Origin: Macrostomum hystrix
Taxonomy: Eukaryota; Platyhelminthes; Macrostomidae
Assembly (NCBI GenBank): GCA_950097015.1
Contig: CATNEN010000025.1
Coordinates: 620,001 to 684,000, forward strand
DNA: 64,000 bases
Reading direction: 5' to 3'
Below are positions 1 to 12,469 of the stretch, piece after piece; the stretch's first letter is position 1, and the number at the start of each line of letters is the position of its first letter. Position numbers and translations under genes: made by a program. A model generated the notes under the pieces. That model saw nothing but the letters and a program-made list of their open reading frames with translations, was not told the origin of the DNA and ran no database searches.

Positions 1-2940
1 ATAGAATTCAAGATGATGAGTATAAGAAGCGTCAGGTATGGCTCTTTAGCAAATAAAAAGCTATAGACTAGAGTGACGTTAGCCGTATTTCAAATTGACT
101 AAAAATCTAAAAGGTTTGAGCTTCTGGTGCTGTGCTAAACCTCAAATGAAAAATAAAATCAGTGCGAAAATCTGCTGTTTAAATAAAATGGTGGGGTCAT
201 AAGTATCCAAGCAAAAAGCAATTGTCGTTTTCTTTTCTATTCTATGCCGTAAAGAACGATACACCTATTATAGCACCGCACAACAGCACGAGACTGGGGG
301 AAAGTGTCTTTTTTTATGCTCACGCAAATACTGTAATTCGTTTTACCAAAAAAGTAAACATGTAACCTAGCGGAAGAGCTCTGGCTTAGAGCTGACCCGC
401 GGGACTTGTCCCATAACTACTGAAAAAAGAACGATACACGACGGATTTCTCAGAAAAACACTAATTTGAAACATTTCTTCCTCTCTGGCTTATGTGTTAA
501 CAAAAGAGTATTTCTCGTAGCTCATAAGAAATCGCAAATCGAGACTTCCCGAAAACTTTCTGCTTAGTTTTTTTAAACACAATTGTACAACTAGTAATTG
601 CTTTATCATGCATGATTGGCTTAGATAACGTACCAGAAGTCCGTTGTACTTTAGTTGTCCTTCGTTTTTATATCAGTGTTACACATAGCTCGTAGATCCG
701 TTAGACTATCATTTTCATCAGTTAAGTCACACCAAATAGCATAAATATATTGCGGGGTCATTCTCAAAATTATGTACCGAGAAGGCATTAACAAAAAATA
801 TTTTTTTCACTATTTTTATCGTTTTAAAGTGTGCTGCGAGGATTCAATGCTTTTGAAAGTTTTCTAAACATTTGAAAAAATGAAAAAATAGCGTTTTTAC
901 TGCATTCTTACGTTGTTTAAAATCACAAATAAATTTTTTGCGAAGTTTTAAATTTTCCGCGCATGCGCATTTGCCATAAAAGTTCACGACTGCAAGCTTA
1001 ATTATGATAAAATATTAAGTACTACTCCCATCTAATGAATTTAAAAGTAATCTAAGCTAAAATGACTATTAAATTTATGCCACTAAGTGCTGTGACTCAG
1101 CTTTTTTCGAAGTATTTCATTTGAAAACTAAAAGGTAAATAAATTCTGTGAGGTATTGAAGCTTCATTTTTGAAAGCGAATAAAATAAAAAGACAGAAGC
1201 AATTCGCATTCTCTTATAAATATTTATCTCACGATACTGTATCTGAATTAATTCGTAATTAATTCCAATATACTAATTGTATTTAAAAACAGCAAACATA
1301 AAAAATATAAAAATCGACTCGAATGCTTATGCACAACAACACTGTCAAGAAAAAAGATTTCTCGCATATACTGGTACCTTAATACATGGAAATATTACAG
1401 ATATGATGCCACCTTCCTAAGGAATAAATCTACGTGTTTTGAATATTTCTAATTATTATAGAAAATAAAAGATACACCATAATTTGCTTATTGTATCATT
1501 TTTTGTGTCTGGAAAGGAGATTTCATGACATAAGAAATGCCAAAATAGTGTAAAAATGTGAATTTTTATTGACAAGACACGCACCTCTGAATTTCATATC
1601 ATCATTGCTTCATTTTATTACAAGAATTTCCTTGACGGCCAATTAAATAAAAATTGTGCTATATGTATACATTCCAATTGTTCGAAGCTTCTGGACCTTG
1701 GAAAATTTTGAATTTTTTCAGAAAAAATGTACATTAATATGTTAATTTTATTAGATATAACAAAAAACAATAATAAAAGATTTTTCTAAAATAAGACAAC
1801 TATGTTTAATATACGAAAACTAAAAAAAAATATGCACTTTTTGTATGACCTTATCTAATAGCAAAATGTACGTCAGAAAGCAAAATAATTTACGGTGTTT
1901 TTGAAGGCAATAAACAAATGTAAATGCTGGTCCATATTAATGTTATTTTGTGGTTCTGGTTTCTATTTTGCACTCTACTAGAGACACAGATTAGAATAAA
2001 TAAAGTTTTTTGCAATTGTCAAAAACTTTTTTTACAACACACTATTTCCGAGCATTAATTTGAGAATGACCCTGCGAATCGAGTGTTAATTATTGATTTG
2101 AATTTCGCATCGCTTGCTTATAACCAAACTTCCTCCACTTTCTCGAACGAAGTCATTTTTTCATTGATTTTTTTAATACTTAAGTATGTAAATAGTAAAA
2201 ATGAATCCAATACCATAAAAAAATAAACAATATAAAAAAAGTACTAATGACACTCCTTTTTGTTGCTGCTGTAAAATTCTGAACTATTAAGAGGAATTTA
2301 AGCACTTAAAAATTATTTATATTTAGCACCATTTGTCAGGCATTTAAATGCACATAGAAGCAGAAAAGTTGTATTAAAAAATATAGCGTCACTTCTTAGC
2401 AAGTTTGACCTGGAAGTTAAAATTGAAATGCACAAATTCGAGTTGTGTAGTTGAATATATTGTTAAATTAAAACTTGCTTTTACAAATGTCCATTACACG
2501 TGAAATACTCGTAAGTACACAAAATTTAAGGAGATAATATGGGAACTACATTACTTATAGTACTCATATATAGCATATGGCTACCAAGGCCCAAATATAA
2601 AAATGGAGTACGACAGAAAAAAAAGTTTCTTAAAAAAGTTAAGGAGACTGACTGTAAAGCTCTTCTTTTTTTATAAATTTTATAACTATAACATTTTATA
2701 AAATATTTACAAATTTTACAAAGCTTCATTCGTGAAAACTTGATCTTCAAACTTTTCTTAATAAGCCCATAATATAAGCCTATACAGGGCAGGGCAATGA
2801 AACACAATTAAATATTTTTCTTTACAACGTCTTTTTCCGCCCTTTTACCCCAAGTGGTCCTTGGTAGTCGCAATGCTAGATTTAAATATTACGACCGTGT
2901 TTGTCTGGCAATGAGCAGATTAGGAAAAGAAGCGCAGGCT
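1..2940. other. AT-rich DNA without a recognisable gene
   Basis: Very AT-rich sequence with many homopolymer runs and stop codons in all frames. The one longer open frame (minus strand, about 2526-2807) is lysine/phenylalanine/cysteine-rich low-complexity translation with no family resemblance. I see no tandem array, RNA gene or transposon domain. It probably includes the 3' flank of the ORC5-like gene, which ends at 2941. Confidence 0.6.
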
Positions 2941-5674
2941 TCATTCGCACTGCACATAGGCGGCCAGGCTAAACTCACACAGTTTGGCCAGCCGCAGGGC
3001 CGCCTCCTCGGCTAGCAGGCAGCGGAAGCGGGGCGCGGCCAGACGATCGCGAACAGGTGCGCCCGACGCCAGGAAGCCCAGACGGATGAGATCCGCCAGG
3101 CAGGGCAGGGCTGCGCTGGAGTCGTAGGCGCCCGAATCGCGCGAGATCACCCGGCAGATGTTGAGTAGTCGTTCCAGTGGCACGGGACGCGATGCTAAAG
3201 CCTCCATGGCGGCGGCAGACGAAGCGGCTGATGCTTTCTTCGGCTTGCGTCGATGCTGACGACGCCCAGCGTTGAAGGCGAACAGGCGCCGATCGTTGGA
3301 CGGGTGGACGCGTGTGCAGAGGTGCGCGGCTAGCAGTAGGAATCGGCTCAGTAGAGGCAGATCCGCAAAGTGCTGGTCCTTAACCGAGTTAAGCGAACAA
3401 TCGTTGACGAGACAGTGGACTTACAGCTTTAATGTGAATCACTTTTGATGTCAGTACGGCTGATACCACCATAATGATGTCAGTACGGCTGATCCCAACT
3501 GATTCTACCATAATGATGTCAGTACGGCTGATCCCACCATAATGATGTCAGTAGGGCTGATCCCAACTGATTCTACCATAATGATGTCAGTACGGCTGAT
3601 CCCACCATAATGATGTCAGTAGGGCTGATCCCAACTGATTCTACCATAATGATGTCAGTACGGCTGATCCCACCATAATGATGTCAGTACGGCTGATCCC
3701 ACCATAATGATGTCAGTACGGCTGATCCCACCATAATGATGTCAGTACGGCTGATCCCACCATAATGATGTCAGTACGGCTGATCCCAACTGATTCTACC
3801 ATAATGATGTCAGTACGGCTGATCCCAACTGATTCTACCATAACGATGTCAGTACGGCTGATCCCACCATAATGATGTCAATACGGCTGATTCTCACAGC
3901 CCTCCGGCAATTACTATTATGAATATGAATAGAGATTGAAGCCATTTACTAAACAATTTTACAGAAATTCACCTGCTGCACCGCATCGCCAGACGAAGTA
4001 GTTGGCGACGTCAGCGGTGTCAGGAGGCCGCGCAGGCAAGCGCCCAGGATTGGCCGAGCAGAGCTCCAGCCGCCTTTCGAGTAGGCAGCCCGACAGGCCG
4101 CGGCGGCCTCGGCGATGTGGGCCGGCTGTCGCGTGACTGAATAGGCTGTGTCAGCGGCCAGCTGGGCCAGGCTGTAGTCGCAGCCGGGCACAACCCTGGC
4201 CACAATGCTCGCTAGCTGAGACTTGTCGTAGGCAGGCAGGTGGATGCTGCAATTTCCAGGTAAGAATTAATTAGAGATTATATATGCAGCGGGCAGCACA
4301 GCCGGAGCTATTGGGCGCTGCATATGAAGACTGCGTATGGCAGTTCAGTCCATGGACTGGAATTTCTGCAACCACCCTCAATTAATCTCCTAGGCCCAGC
4401 GAAAGCCGGTCTCCACTTAACGATTGAGTGAACTGAAGCAAGTTATAGTCGAATGTCTTGTCAAAGTAAACCAATTGTCCTAGTGAAGTCTGGAATCGAA
4501 CCCTCGACCTTTAAGTCGTGAGTCCAACGCTTTAATTGCTAGGCTTCAACTCTGCCGCAATTTTTGAAAAATAAAACAACAGACATGACGGGAGGAAAAC
4601 CCGAATGACGGGAAGAAAACCTGAATGACGGGAGGAAACCCGAATGACGGGAAGAAAACCTGAATGACGGGAGGAAAACACGAATGATGGGAGGAAAACC
4701 CGAATGATGGGAGGAAAACACGAATGATGGGAGGAAAACACGAATGACGGGAGGAAAACCCGAATGACGGGATGAAAACCCGAATGACGGGAGGAAGAAA
4801 AATTGAATGACGGGAAGAAAACCCGAATGACGGGAGGAAAACCCGAATGACGGGAGGAAGACAACCTGAATGACGGGAGGAAAACACGAATGACGGGAGG
4901 AAAACCCGAATGACGGGATGAAAACCCGAATGACGGGAGGAAGAAAAATTGAATGACGGGAAGAAAACCCGAATGACGGGAGGAAAACCCGAATGACGGG
5001 AGGAAGACAACCTGAATGACGGGAGGAAAACATCCTGAATGACGGGAGGAAAACATCCTGAATGACGGGAGGAAGACAACCTGAATGACGGGAGGAAGAC
5101 AACCTGAATGACGGGAGGAAGACAACCTAAATTAGAAATGTCAGACATCAAGCTGAAGGACCGCAGAAATATAAACTGAAAAAAGCAGTGAGCATAATAC
5201 TCACCAATAGGCGGAGGAGGCGGCAGCGCCAGCAAGGCCCCTGGCGTAGCTGGTCCACGGCAGGCGGCCAATCAGCAGCAGTCTAGAGCCAGTCAGCTGC
5301 CGGATGCGCAACAGGGCAGCTAGAGTCCGGCCGTCGGCCGCTTCAGTTAGCCTCTCGGCGTCGTCCAAAGCCAGCCAATGGCCGGGTCGCAGGCAGGCGC
5401 TGAAAGATTCGGCCCAGTCAGTAGCTGACAAGCCTTTGTTCTCCGCATTGCCGGATAGATGAAAAATGAAATCAATTAACTGGCGAATGCTGCCAGCCTC
5501 GGTGCAGGTTAGCCACAGGTGGGGCAGGCCATTCAGGGCCGCCCTGGCTAATAGGGTCTTACCGCAGCCAGGCGGACCCCATAGGTGAGCAAAGTTCAAG
5601 GTAGACTCTGATGGTTGCAACAGAAGGTGGCGCAGTTTAGCCAGCTCAGCATCGCGACACACTATTTGAGACGC
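2941..5674 (-). CDS. orc5: Origin recognition complex subunit 5-like ATPase (5' exon not found)
   Basis: ORC5 is a AAA+ family subunit of the six-subunit complex that marks replication origins and loads MCM in the nucleus. Three exons chain in phase: 5674-5205, 4246-3973 and 3378-2941, giving about 393 residues against roughly 435 in vertebrate ORC5. The first exon carries a Walker A loop (GPPGCGKT) and a Walker B-like ALDDAE. The second continues the lid region. The third holds the C-terminal winged-helix part, with a stretch matching the family's PYYSKFILIAAYLAS region (here PLLSRFLLLAAHL) followed by the family's PFPLDRLL motif as PVPLERLL. The first recognised exon begins in phase 0 after an acceptor (TTTTACAG), so a short Met-bearing exon should lie upstream, beyond 5.7 kb. 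The acceptor of the last exon (at 3379-3380) has a weak pyrimidine tract and could be a few codons off. Both introns and the upstream intron contain minisatellites. Family assignment is firm; N-terminus open. Confidence 0.82.
3433..3895. repeat. 29-bp minisatellite with 35-45 bp variants, ORC5 intron
   Basis: Unit core reads AATGATGTCAGTACGGCTGA followed by TCCCACCAT, period 29. Longer units insert AACTGATTCTACC. About 14 copies, interspersing the two unit types. Lies wholly in the intron between the two last ORC5-like exons, ending about 55-80 bp from each. Confidence 0.9.
4275..4560 (-). mobile_element. tRNA-derived SINE, family A, copy 1
   Basis: On the minus strand a tRNA-like head comes first. 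It has a box B-like GGTTCGATTCC (plus strand GGAATCGAACC at about 4493) and an A box-like AAAGCGTTGGACTC. A shared body follows, containing TCCATGGACTGAACTGCC and a TTCA(T/G)ATGC(A/G) segment. The same organisation recurs at 15.9 and 39.1 kb. It lies in an ORC5-like intron. Confidence 0.7.
4580..5128. repeat. 16-22 bp minisatellite (GAATGACGGGAGGAAAACC), ORC5 intron
   Basis: Around 30 imperfect copies built on AATGACGGGAGGAAAAC, with interspersed longer variants containing GAAGACAACCT or GAAAAATT. Higher-order blocks recur within it (compare 4740-4860 with 4880-5000). Open in several frames purely because it is repetitive; the translated S/R/H/P-rich products are not proteins. It stops about 77 bp short of the exon edge at 5205. 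Confidence 0.9.
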
Positions 5675-5944
5675 CTGTAAAAGATTGAAGTCATGGTCAG
5701 TTAAGGTGTGAAGTTGGATACCATTGAAATGTTATAATATATTTAATAATTATAATTGATTAAAACTTCCTAGGTAAGGGTTTGGCACATCCAACTATGC
5801 CTAGTAGGTCTAGAGAGAAGAGAGAAATCATTAAACCTAAGGAATCCATTAGACCAGGGGTCGGCAAACTCCGGCCTGCGGGCCAGATCCGGCCCTCGAA
5901 GCTCCCAAATCCGGCCCGTTGCCCCTTCCGACACTTATAGTATC

Positions 5945-6650
5945 TTGTTTCATCTCTCCTGTGTCTCATCTCTCCTGTGTCGCATCTCTCCTGTGTCGCA
6001 TCTCTCCTGTGTCGCATCTCTCCTGTGTCGCATCTCTCCTGTGTCTCATCTCTCCTGTGTCGCATCTCTCCTGTGTCGCATCTCTCCTGTGTCTCTTCTT
6101 TCCGAGTGTCTCATCTCTCCTGTGTCGCATCTCTCCTGTGTCGCATCTCTCCTGTGTCTCTTCTTTCCGAGTGTCTCATCTCTCCTGTGTCGCATCTCTC
6201 CTGTGTCTCTTCTTTCCGAGTGTCTCATCTCTCCTGTGTCTCATCTCTCCTGTGTCGCATCTCTCCTGTGTCGCATCTCTTCTGTGTCTCTTCTTTCCGA
6301 GTGTCTCATCTCTCCTGTGTCTCATCTCTCCTGTGCCTCTTCTCTCCTGTGTCTCTTCTCTCCTGTGTCTCATCTCTCCTGTGTCTCTTCTCTCCTGTGT
6401 CTCATCTCTCCTGTGTCTCTTCTCTCCTGTGTCTCATCTCTCCTGTGTCTCTTCTCTCCTGTGTCTCATCTCTCCTGTGCCTCTTCTCTCCTGTGTCTCA
6501 TCTCTCCTGTGTCTCTTCTTTCCGAGTGTCTCATCTCTCCTGTGTCTCATCTCTCCTGTCTCATCTCTCCTGTGTCTCATCTCTCCTGTGTCTCTTCTCT
6601 TCTGTGTCTCATCTCTCCTGTGTCTCTTCTCTCCTGTGTCTCATCTCTCC
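5945..6650. repeat. 16-bp pyrimidine-rich minisatellite (CATCTCTCCTGTGTCG)
   Basis: About 44 copies of a 16-bp unit with CATCTC, CTTCTC and CTTCTTTCCGAG variants arranged in mixed order. All three forward frames are open because 16 is not a multiple of three and the unit lacks stops. Lies upstream of the first identified ORC5-like exon, probably in its first intron. Confidence 0.9.
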
Positions 6651-7368
6651 CCTATCTCACATTTCTACAATCAATGCGGCCCGCTGTAGTATTTTACGTT
6701 TTCTCTTTGGCCCACTAGCTAATAAGTTTGCCGAACCCTGCATTAGACACATTAGATTATGAGACAGGGAAAATATGAGACTAGGGGGGGGGAGATCTAG
6801 CCAGTTCTGATTTTGGCCTCTTGAGAGGAAATGCTACAGCATGTCACTAAAGAGTTAAATTTGTCAAAGTTGCTAGTTAACAACAGCCAAACCTTGGATA
6901 CTATCATGTATTAACTCCTCTTAAAAATTGAAGGTCTTTTGTCCTTTATGTTTCTTACAGAAAACTAGAAATGTACTGCATAGCTAGCTAGCTAGTTTTA
7001 TTAGGCTTTTATTAGTTTCACATAAATTTTTATCAGCTTATATTTTTCAAATAATAGTTTATTGGAACCTTAAGCTACTATTCATATTTATATTTGAAAA
7101 ATTTTACCCTGAAATACCTTGTAAGGATAAGGTTCAACCTGAATGGTTATCATAAATAGTTTTAAAACCTTTTGAAGTATATAGCACAAAAAATAGAACT
7201 AAATTAGTTACACTAGCTGATGTTATGAAGGTGGCCTTTGCCATGGAAAATTCCAGCATATATCAGGGGTCCCTGGTATACTTGGCATACAATCATGGAC
7301 ATAGTGGCCCTTGATTTACACTGAAATTGGCTACCATATGTGTTAAAACACCGAGACAGATTAGCACA

Positions 7369-7680
7369 AAAGTATTTAATTACCAAGATGGGCTACCATA
7401 TGTGTTTAATTACCAAGATGGGCTACCATATGTGTTTAATTACCAAGATGGGCTACCACATGTGTTTAAACACCAAGACAGATTAGCAAAAAAAGTGTTT
7501 AATTACCAAGATGGGCTACCACATGTGTTTAAACACCGAGACAGATTAGCAAAAAAGTGTTTAATTACCAAGATGGGCTACCACATGTGTTTAAACACCG
7601 AGACAGATTAGTAAAAAAAGTGTTTAATTACCAAGATGGGCTAGCTACCATATGTGTTTAATTACAAAGATAGGCTACTG
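7369..7680. repeat. About 30-60 bp tandem array, left arm of an inverted pair
   Basis: Alternates two related units, ATTACCAAGATGGGCTACCA plus TGTGTTTA and AAACACCGAGACAGATTAGC. The reverse complement of these motifs makes up the array at about 8080-8400. The frame is open over part of the array but has no coding features. Confidence 0.8.
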
Positions 7681-8079
7681 TCCATCTGTTTCTTCCTCAT
7701 TTTAGGCTAGCCATTTCAGCCCAAAGAGTATTGTTGTGATCTGCCCCTTGAGTACCTTGAAAACCTTGAAAACCTTGAGTACAGCTTGGCTGGGGGGGAG
7801 CCAGACAGCCAGCAAGTCCTGTGGACTATAACTGTTTATGCTGCCTCTCTCCAGGAGCCAGCCTACCTCTGAATACTCCTGGGCCTTCCATTCCCAATTG
7901 GGCCAGCCCTGTGGTAGCTAGATTAGGTGGCAATTGGCCAAGGACCTGCAGCAGCAAGGTGGTTGCTATGCAGGCACAGCAGGGGAGATGCAAAGTGGGA
8001 AGAGCCAAGCATGTGCTGGTCCATTTTGATATAGGGGCCTACAGTATTTAAGCATGAATGTACATGCATGCGCTAGACG

Positions 8080-8405
8080 CTGGTCTGTCTCAGTACTCAA
8101 GCACGTTATACTTATACACATATGTGTGTCATATGCTATATGTTAGCCTGTCTCGGCAATTGAACATGTATGGTAGGCCTAGCCTGTCTCGGTAATTGAA
8201 CATCATGGTAGCCCATCTTGGTAATTAAACACATATGGTAGCATGTCTCGGCAATTAAACACTTGCACTAATCCGTCTTAGTGTTTAAACACATGGGTTA
8301 GGCCTAGCCCATTTTGGTGTTTAAATATAAGGTAAGGGGCAGTCTGTCTTGGTCTGTCTCAGCCTATCTTGGCCCATTATGGTCTGTCTTGGTAATTAAA
8401 CAAAC
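8080..8405. repeat. Inverted counterpart of the 7369-7680 array
   Basis: Contains GGTAGCCCATCTTGGTAATT, TAGCCTGTCTCGGTAATTG and similar units, which are the reverse complement of the 7.4-kb array and more diverged. The two arms are separated by about 400 bp, which gives the region foldback potential. Confidence 0.7.
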
Positions 8406-9940
8406 CAGCTGCAGCCCAAATAAATGTGGCCTTGCCACAACCAAACTTAGGGACTTGTCCTTGGTGTGAAAGGCGCCATTACACAATTTTGTAGTGTGTA
8501 AAATACTAAATTTCTATTAATTCTGTAACAGAATTAAAAATTTAATCCTGTAGGAGTAGGCCTAGCAGAATTTGTAAATTATTATATAATTAGTTATCAT
8601 ATTGTCTTAAAAAGCTTTAGACACTTATTTTTTTTAATTAATATGTGATAAGAAAGTTTCATTAAAAAAGTGAAATAAGTTTAGATTTTAAGCATATAAG
8701 GTCGCACCATGACTCTAGGGATTCAGCTAGGGTAAGACGATGAGTTGATTTTGAGTTAGCTAATTTAACACGTGATTGGTCTTTAACTTTGAAGGCTTAC
8801 ATGTAATGTCTTGATAAAATTCACAAGCTGTGATTTAATGACAAAAATGTGGCATAGTTGACATGTAGCTATAAATTGATATATTTTATCAGCCAAAAAA
8901 CTAAAAAGTCAATATACTGTTTGTTATTCTTGGGTATCAACAATGGCCGCCGCACGAACCGATCGCCGCGCGGTTGCTTTCGGCAGCAAATTAATTGTTC
9001 TCGTTTTCTGAGAAAACTTACAACACATTGATAAGTGTAATGACACGCCGCGATAGCATTTGTTCTTTAACCGTCTCTATTCTTAAGTAGGGTAGCAGGG
9101 CCTATATTCAGAGTTATACTTGTCTTTAATGGTTAAAATATTCATTTTCTAATAGCAGGGTGTGTTATTCTTGCAGAATACCAATATCATTAGTAAAAAA
9201 TAAAAAGACTGAATAGAATATAGGGATAGTGTTAACAACCATGAGATATATAAAGTGTTAGAATTTAGCGCAAAAATAGTAGGTTACATCTGTATTATAA
9301 ACGTATGCAAGTAAAAAAAGAATAAAACGACCAACTGAAGCAAAATTTCACATGTTTGACTATCCCCTTTAAAGTTTTAGCCTAATTTAGCTGTAATAAA
9401 ATGTGATTATTGCCTAGCATAAGAAAAAACCAAAATGAAAGGCAAGTAATAAATATATGAATTTTTAATATAAAACTACTATTTCATTTTTACATATACA
9501 GTTACTAGGTTTTCTTTTTTGTTAGTCACTTAAAACTTCTTAGTGTTTTCAATTAAATCATAATTATTATTTAAGTATATTAAAAATGTATGCATATGTT
9601 TTTTCATATCTGTATCAAGTAATCATGCCAGTTTGTTTCATTTATTATAAGAAGGTATTAATTGAAAATACCTTCAGTAGTAAAGTATGAAAAATAGCAT
9701 ATATAGGTATTCATAAGTAAAGTTATTTTTTGTTTTACCAAATCAAATTTAAGTGACTACCCTTTCTACACAATTTTTTGTATGACTTTAACAGTTGTGA
9801 TGACACAGCAAAATTATTATAGACTGTGCAGACCTGTACACATTGTCGATCTATTTTCTTTTAATATTGTGCAGCTGCTGTTGTTTGGCTAAAAGTCTAA
9901 ATTGTGTCCAATAATAGTAATTACTATCTAGATTTTCAGC
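8406..9940. other. AT-rich intergenic DNA with a short CpG-rich island near 8940-9060
   Basis: Mostly AT-rich with no long frame. The exception is a GC/CpG-rich patch beginning CAATGGCCGCCGCACGAACC at about 8940, open for about 20 codons on the plus strand. It could be a promoter or 5' exon for a neighbouring gene (ORC5-like on minus or BPNT1-like on plus). No splice link was established. Confidence 0.35.
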
Positions 9941-9941
9941 G

Positions 9942-11578
9942 ATGCCATTTTCGGGTGCGCCAGTACTGATGCGCCTGTTGGCCTGCTCAGCCTCTGCTGC
10001 GCTGCGCGCCGGCTCATACATCCGCGAGGTCATGCGCAGTGGCGAGCTCGGCATTGTTGTCAAGGGTCAGAATGATCTGCAGACGCAGGCGGATCGCGGC
10101 GCCCAGCGCATCATCACTGCCAACCTGCGGGCCGCCTTCCCCGGCCTGACCGTCATTGGCGAAGAAGAGGAGGACCCTACTGCTACACCTCTAGCGTCTG
10201 ACGAAATTGTTGAGCCGCTGAATGAAGTGCTGCAGCATTGCGATCGGTGAGTATCGCATATACTTGTACGTCGAGGGTTGGTTTCCCGTCTTCACTGGAA
10301 CAATTTGTGTCCTTTAGCAAGAAAATCAACTCTGCATTGCTTCAGTTCATCCAGCTGTTAAATTTGTACCTGCATCAGTTGGGATAATTGAGGGTGGGTG
10401 TGGTGTCCCCTCAGTCCATGGACTGGACAGCCGTACGCAGCCTTCAGATGCACCACACAATAGCTGTAAGGACAGGACAGGTGTAATTAAATTTATCCAA
10501 ACTAGCATTGATTGCTGGTCAGTTGATGTGGAATGCACTTATAGAATCATCAATTAGTTAAAAGCATCACTATTTATCTGTCATCTTGCCGTTCCCTATC
10601 AGTTGCCCGCCCAGAATGTCCAACGTTCGCACCGAAGACCTGACGGTGTGGGTGGACCCGCTGGATGGCACCTCAGAGTTCGCCGACAACCTTTTGGACA
10701 ATGTGACGGTGCTGATTGGGGTTGCCCTGGCCGGCCAGGCAGTGGCAGGGGTTGTGTACCAGCCCTATTATCGGCACCTCATCGATCCGAGGCAGAATGG
10801 CCGCCTGGTGTGGGGCCTGGACGGCCTTGGCGTCTTCGGCTTGGGTGTCGACTTTCGGCGAACGTTGCCGCCCGGTTGCATTGTTGTCACGACGCGTAGT
10901 CATGCCAACCCGAATGTTATGGAGGCTGTTAGAGCGTGTGGACCGACGCAGGTAATTAAAATTTATTGCAGAAGTCGGACTTGATGTGCGGTATCGAGTA
11001 TTGGGTATTGGTACGCTCCTAATATTTCTATAGTCTATCCAATCAAATCTTACCTAATTATAAAATTAAGAAAACTATATTAATAAAATGTAATGAGTAA
11101 AAAATATTAAAATAAAAAACTTGCTTTTTCTGTTTCATTATTTGTATTTGTATTTCTGTTCAGCCTAAGCCAAGCTTATACTAGCTAATATTTTACTTTT
11201 CTGTCTACTTAATATTGTACGTCTCTTCTCTACAACAATATGGATATACGATTCACGATCCCCCTGACCCTTGCCGAGCAGATCCTTCAAGTCGGTGGCT
11301 GCGGTAACAAGGTACTGCTACTGCTGGAGCGCAGGGCGCACGTCTATGCGTTCGCTTCGAATGGCTGCAAGAAGTGGGACACTTGCGCACCGGAGGCCCT
11401 ACTCCGCGCAGCCGGCGGGTGCCTCACTGACATCCATGGCGAGCCGTTGCGTTATGATGCCGGAGTCTCGCGCAGGAATTCTCAGGGTGTTCTGGCAGCT
11501 CTGCGATTAGCTGAGCATCAGCGCTGCGTTCGCGCCATGCCGGATAAGGTACGCCAGGACTTGGCCCCGACTGAGTGA
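9942..11578 (+). CDS. bpnt1: 3'(2'),5'-bisphosphate nucleotidase 1-like (BPNT1), three exons
   Basis: A magnesium-dependent, lithium-sensitive phosphatase of the inositol monophosphatase superfamily that removes the 3' phosphate from PAP and PAPS in the cytosol. Exons 9942-10246, 10603-10951 and 11282-11578 join in phase to 316 residues (vertebrate BPNT1 about 308). The metal-binding signature is complete: IGEEEE in exon 1, WVDPLDGTSEF in exon 2, and GCKKWDTCAPEALL in exon 3. The LLDNVTVLIG stretch and the GVLAALR C-terminal segment also match the family. All four splice sites are GT/AG. The exon-3 acceptor at 11280-11281 was chosen because it joins PTQ to ILQVGG exactly where the family runs on; the apparent upstream ATG at 11240 is intronic. 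Intron 1 contains a SINE fragment. Met 9942 is immediately preceded by stop-rich AT DNA and aligns with the family start. Nothing looks broken. Confidence 0.93.
10345..10470 (+). mobile_element. SINE family A fragment in BPNT1 intron 1
   Basis: Contains the family body in forward orientation (CATCAGTTGGGATAATTGAG, then CAGTCCATGGACTGGACAGC and GCAGCCTTCAGATGC). No tRNA-like head is visible. Confidence 0.6.
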
Positions 11579-11726
11579 CCTCGACTGTTATACGCGTCTT
11601 CTGGCCATTAGCCCGACTGCTTTTCAAACTATTTAAGCGAATTTGACCGAGTTATTTTTAACGGACAGTTTCTTGTTGGACCAGTTGTGTTAGTTGTGTT
11701 TACGCAGTGATTAGAGGTTTTAGTTG

Positions 11727-12140
11727 ACACCTCCGGGTGGTCTGGGTGATATGGAGTGTGAGGTGACACCTCCGGGTGGTCTGGGTGATATGGAGTGTGA
11801 GGTGACACCTCCGGGTGGTCTGGGTGATATGGAGTGGGATATGACACCTCCGGGTGGTATGGAGTGTGATGTGACACCTCCGGAAGGTCTGGATGATATG
11901 GAGTGGGATATGACACCTCCGGGTGGTCTGGGTGGTATGGAGTGTGATGTATCACCTGTGGAAGGTCTGGATGATATGGAGTGTGATATGACACCTCCGG
12001 GTGGTCTGGGTGGTATGGAGTGTGATGTGACACCTCCGGAAGGTCTGGGTGGTATGGAGTGTGATGTGACACCTCCGGAAGGTCTGGGTGGTATGGAGTG
12101 TGATGTGACACTTCCGGAAGGTCTGGGTGATATGGAGTGT
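11727..12140. repeat. 39-bp minisatellite 3' of the BPNT1-like gene
   Basis: About 11 copies of a 39-bp unit (ACACCTCCGGGTGGTCTGGG then TGATATGGAGTGTGAGGTG), with one shortened unit. Because 39 is a multiple of three both strands stay open and give a 13-residue repeat. It begins 150 bp after the BPNT1 stop and has no start or signal context, so I treat it as non-coding. Confidence 0.88.
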
Positions 12141-12469
12141 AGAGAGTGTAGAGAATACGATAAGATCTGTACATTTGAACTGGCTATACAAATGAAAATT
12201 TGATGTTTGTTAATTTTGCGTATCCTATACAGACATACAAGAATATTTAACTTCGAAACAAGCTTTCCTGACTCTATGTAGATTGATTTTCTAGCTGCCC
12301 TCCAGAGGAAATTATCTATAGTTACTTTTTTAAGTAACAATTTTTGATACCGGTTTTTTGTTTTGTTGCTTGCTAACGCCTCGAATTGTAGAAAATATAC
12401 ATTAAACAGAACGTATTCTATCGATTGTAAAGCTCGCCTGAGCTTTTTTATAATTCGAGCCTATTTGTA

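Noticed and set aside
2526-2807. 93-residue Cys/Lys/Phe-rich frame
   Set aside because: AT-rich low-complexity translation without support.
4493-4560. Genuine tRNA genes (also 16105-16172, 39265-39335, 27655-27725)
   Set aside because: A and B boxes are present but the anticodon arms do not pair well and the same SINE body is attached each time; treated as SINE heads.
4532-5271. Long Ser/Arg/His/Pro-rich frames on the minus strand
   Set aside because: They translate the 16-22 bp array in several frames at once; no start context or non-repeat domain.
5919-6762. Cys/Ser/Leu-rich frames of about 260 residues in all three forward frames
   Set aside because: A 16-bp tandem unit lacking stops opens every frame; repeat artefact.
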